Assembly: GCA_964036295.1 (NCBI GenBank)
Contig: OZ038472.1
Coordinates: 14,924,885 to 14,988,884 of the forward strand
Length of the DNA: 64,000 nt
Direction: 5' to 3'
Origin: Plumapathes pennacea
Lineage: Eukaryota > Cnidaria > Anthozoa > Antipatharia > Myriopathidae
Position 1 is the stretch's first letter; each line of letters begins with the position of its first letter. The notes under the pieces are model-generated. The model was not told where the DNA came from and made no database searches. It saw nothing but the letters and a program-made list of their open reading frames with translations. The translations under genes and the position numbers were made by a program. Of this stretch, positions 62,301 to 64,000 are shown one piece after another.

Positions 62301-64000
62301 TAAACCCTACGAGCCTGGGTCAAACCCTAACTAAGTCTGACTTTGACTAGTGTTTTCTCCAAGAATAAAACATATTTTCAAAATCTAAAGGCTGATTCGT
62401 ATCATTTACCATCTCAACTGCCTATTTCAAGTGTTTGAGTTGAACTCGAGGACCAAAATATTTTCGTTTATAAACCTAGGAGCCTGGGTCAAACCCTAAC
62501 TAAGTCTGACTTTGACCAGTGATTTCTCCAAGAATAAAACATATTTTCAAAATCAAAAGGCTGATTCCTATTATTTACCATCTCAACTGCTTATTTCAAG
62601 TGTTTGAGTTGAACTTGAGGACCAAAAAATTTTGCTTTATAAACCCTAGGAGCCTGGGTCAAACCCTAACTAAGTCTGACTTTGATTACTGTTTTCTCCA
62701 AGAATAAAACATATTTTCAAAATCAAAAGGCTGATTCCTATCATTTACCATCTCAACTGCCTATTTCAAGTAATTGAGTTGAACTCGAGGACCAAAAAAT
62801 TTTGCTTTATAAACCCTAGGAGCCTGGGTCAAACCCTAACTAAGTCTGACTTTGACCAGTGTTTTCTCCAAGAATAAAACATATTTTCAAAATCTAAAGG
62901 CTGATTCTTATCATTTACCATCTCAACTGCCTATTTCAAGTGTTTGAGTTGAACTCAAGGACCAAAAAAGTTTACTTTATAAACCCTAGGAGCCTCGGTC
63001 AAACCCTAACTAAAGTCCGACTTTGACCAGTGTTTTCTCCAAGAAAAAAACATATTTTCAAAATCAAAAGGCTCATTCCTATTAATTACCATCTCAACTG
63101 CTTATTTCAAGTGTTGGACTTGAACTTAACCACCAAAAAACTTTGCTTTATAAACCCTAAGAGCCTGGGTCAAACCCTAACTAAGTCTGACTTTGATTAC
63201 TGTTTTCTCCAAGAATAAAACATATTTTCAAAATCAAAAGGCTGATTCCTATTATTTACCATCTCAACTGCCTATTTTGAGTGTTTGAGTTGAACTCGAG
63301 GACTAAAAAATTTTAGTTTATAAACCCTAAGAACCTGGGTCAAACCCTAACTAAGTCTGAATTGACAAGTGTTTTCTCCAAGAAGAAAACATATTTTCAA
63401 AATCTAAAGCCTGATTCTTATCATTTACCATCTCAACTGCCTATTTCGAGTGTTTGAGTTGACCTCGAGGACCAAAAAATTTTAGTTTATAAACCCTAAG
63501 AGCCTGGGTCAAACCCTAACTAAGTCTGACTTTGACCAGTGTTTTCTCCAAGAAGAAAACATATTTTCAAAATATAAAGGCTGATTCTTATCATTTACCA
63601 TCTCAACTGCCTATTTCGAGTGTTTGAGTTCAACTCGAGGACCAAAAAATTTTAGTTTATAAACCCTAGGAGCCTGGGTCAAACCCTAACTAAGTCTGAC
63701 TTTGATTACTGTTTTCTCCAAAAATAAAACATATTTTCAAAATCAAAAGGCTGATTCCTATCATTTACCATCTCAACTGCCTATTTCAAGTGTTTGAGTT
63801 GAACTCGAGGACTAAAAAATTTTGCTTTATAAACCCTAGGAGCCTGGGTCAAACCCTAACTAAGTCTGACTTTGACCAGTGTTTTCTCCAAGAATAAAAC
63901 GTATTTTCAAAATATAAAGGCTGATTCTTATCATTTACTGTCTCAACTGCCTATTTCGAGTGTTTGAGTTGAACTCGAGGACCAAAATATTTTTGTTTAT
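50308..64000. repeat. 170-bp tandem satellite array, about 80 monomers, open at the window end
   Basis: Landmarks such as GTGTTTTCTCCAAGAA recur every 170 bp (for example 61161, 61331, 61501). Each monomer contains CAAAATCNAAAGGCTGATTC, ATTTACCATCTCAACTGCC, GAGTTGAACTC (a short dyad), TTTATAAACCCTA, GAGCCTGGGTCAAACCC and CTAACTAAGTCTGACTTTGA. Monomers differ at scattered sites, most visibly GACCAGTG versus GATTACTG, and AAGAATAAA versus AAGAAGAAA. Higher-order structure is visible: marker monomers recur at about 1529 and 5138 bp. The 62-residue open frames across it move out of frame from monomer to monomer and are not genes. No upstream VARS exon is seen within it. Confidence 0.97.

Noticed and set aside
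51252..63218. Recurring 62-residue open frames (IKHIFKIKRLIPIIYHLNC...)
   Set aside because: They span more than one 170-bp monomer, and 170 is not a multiple of three, so the frame shifts at each unit. They use non-ATG starts and reflect the repeat, not a gene family.
50308..64000. CRISPR array
   Set aside because: There is no repeat-spacer alternation; the entire 170-bp unit is repeated, and the genome is eukaryotic.

Overview
The window is eukaryotic and metazoan. Its genes are split by many short introns with canonical GT-AG borders, and the sequence is AT-rich, full of short inverted-repeat elements and microsatellites. The gene set (LRRK-type ROCO kinase, folylpolyglutamate synthase, DDX39B/UAP56 helicase, CefD-like class V aminotransferase, valyl-tRNA synthetase) and the abundance of TTAA-flanked miniature elements fit an anthozoan cnidarian (coral or sea anemone). 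That placement is inference; no marker settles the species. Exon-intron models below were built by hand from splice signals, codon phase and family conservation.

Layout. 1-1147: upstream region with a perfect 52-bp-arm hairpin. 1148-2963 (+): secreted pentraxin, 3 exons. 3659-11250 (-): folylpolyglutamate synthase, 16 coding exons, with a decayed non-LTR retrotransposon in one intron. 11588-20392 (+): LRRK-like kinase (ankyrin, LRR, ROC, COR, kinase, C-terminal propeller-like region), 8 exons, head-to-head with FPGS. 21125-25613 (-): DDX39B/UAP56 DEAD-box helicase, 8 exons. 26228-30160 (+): membrane-anchored class V PLP enzyme, 5 exons. 31863-32714 and 33655-35034 (+): two related intronless coiled-coil genes that I cannot assign to a known family. 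35706-37112 (+): protein-tyrosine sulfotransferase, 2 exons. 37544-38401 (+): DHHC palmitoyltransferase, single exon. 39214-50288 (-): catalytic and C-terminal parts of valyl-tRNA synthetase, 31 exons. 50308-64000: a tandem array of about 80 monomers of 170 bp, running off the window.

The genes are unrelated housekeeping, secretory and signalling functions; there is no operon. Two divergent pairs (FPGS/LRRK and DDX39B/aminotransferase) share short intergenic regions. Three convergent pairs (pentraxin/FPGS, LRRK/DDX39B, DHHC/VARS) meet tail to tail.

The most striking structure is the 170-bp satellite. The first visible VARS exon starts at a strong splice acceptor and its N-terminal coding exons are missing, so the whole array of more than 13.6 kb appears to sit inside a VARS intron. 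The array carries higher-order repeats of about 1.53 kb and a duplicated block offset by about 5.14 kb. Other notable points are tandem duplications that copied splice acceptors or donors in VARS, a copied ROC exon fragment in LRRK, an LRRK kinase with a DFG rather than DYG motif, and a tyrosine sulfotransferase with Gly in place of the conserved P-loop Arg.
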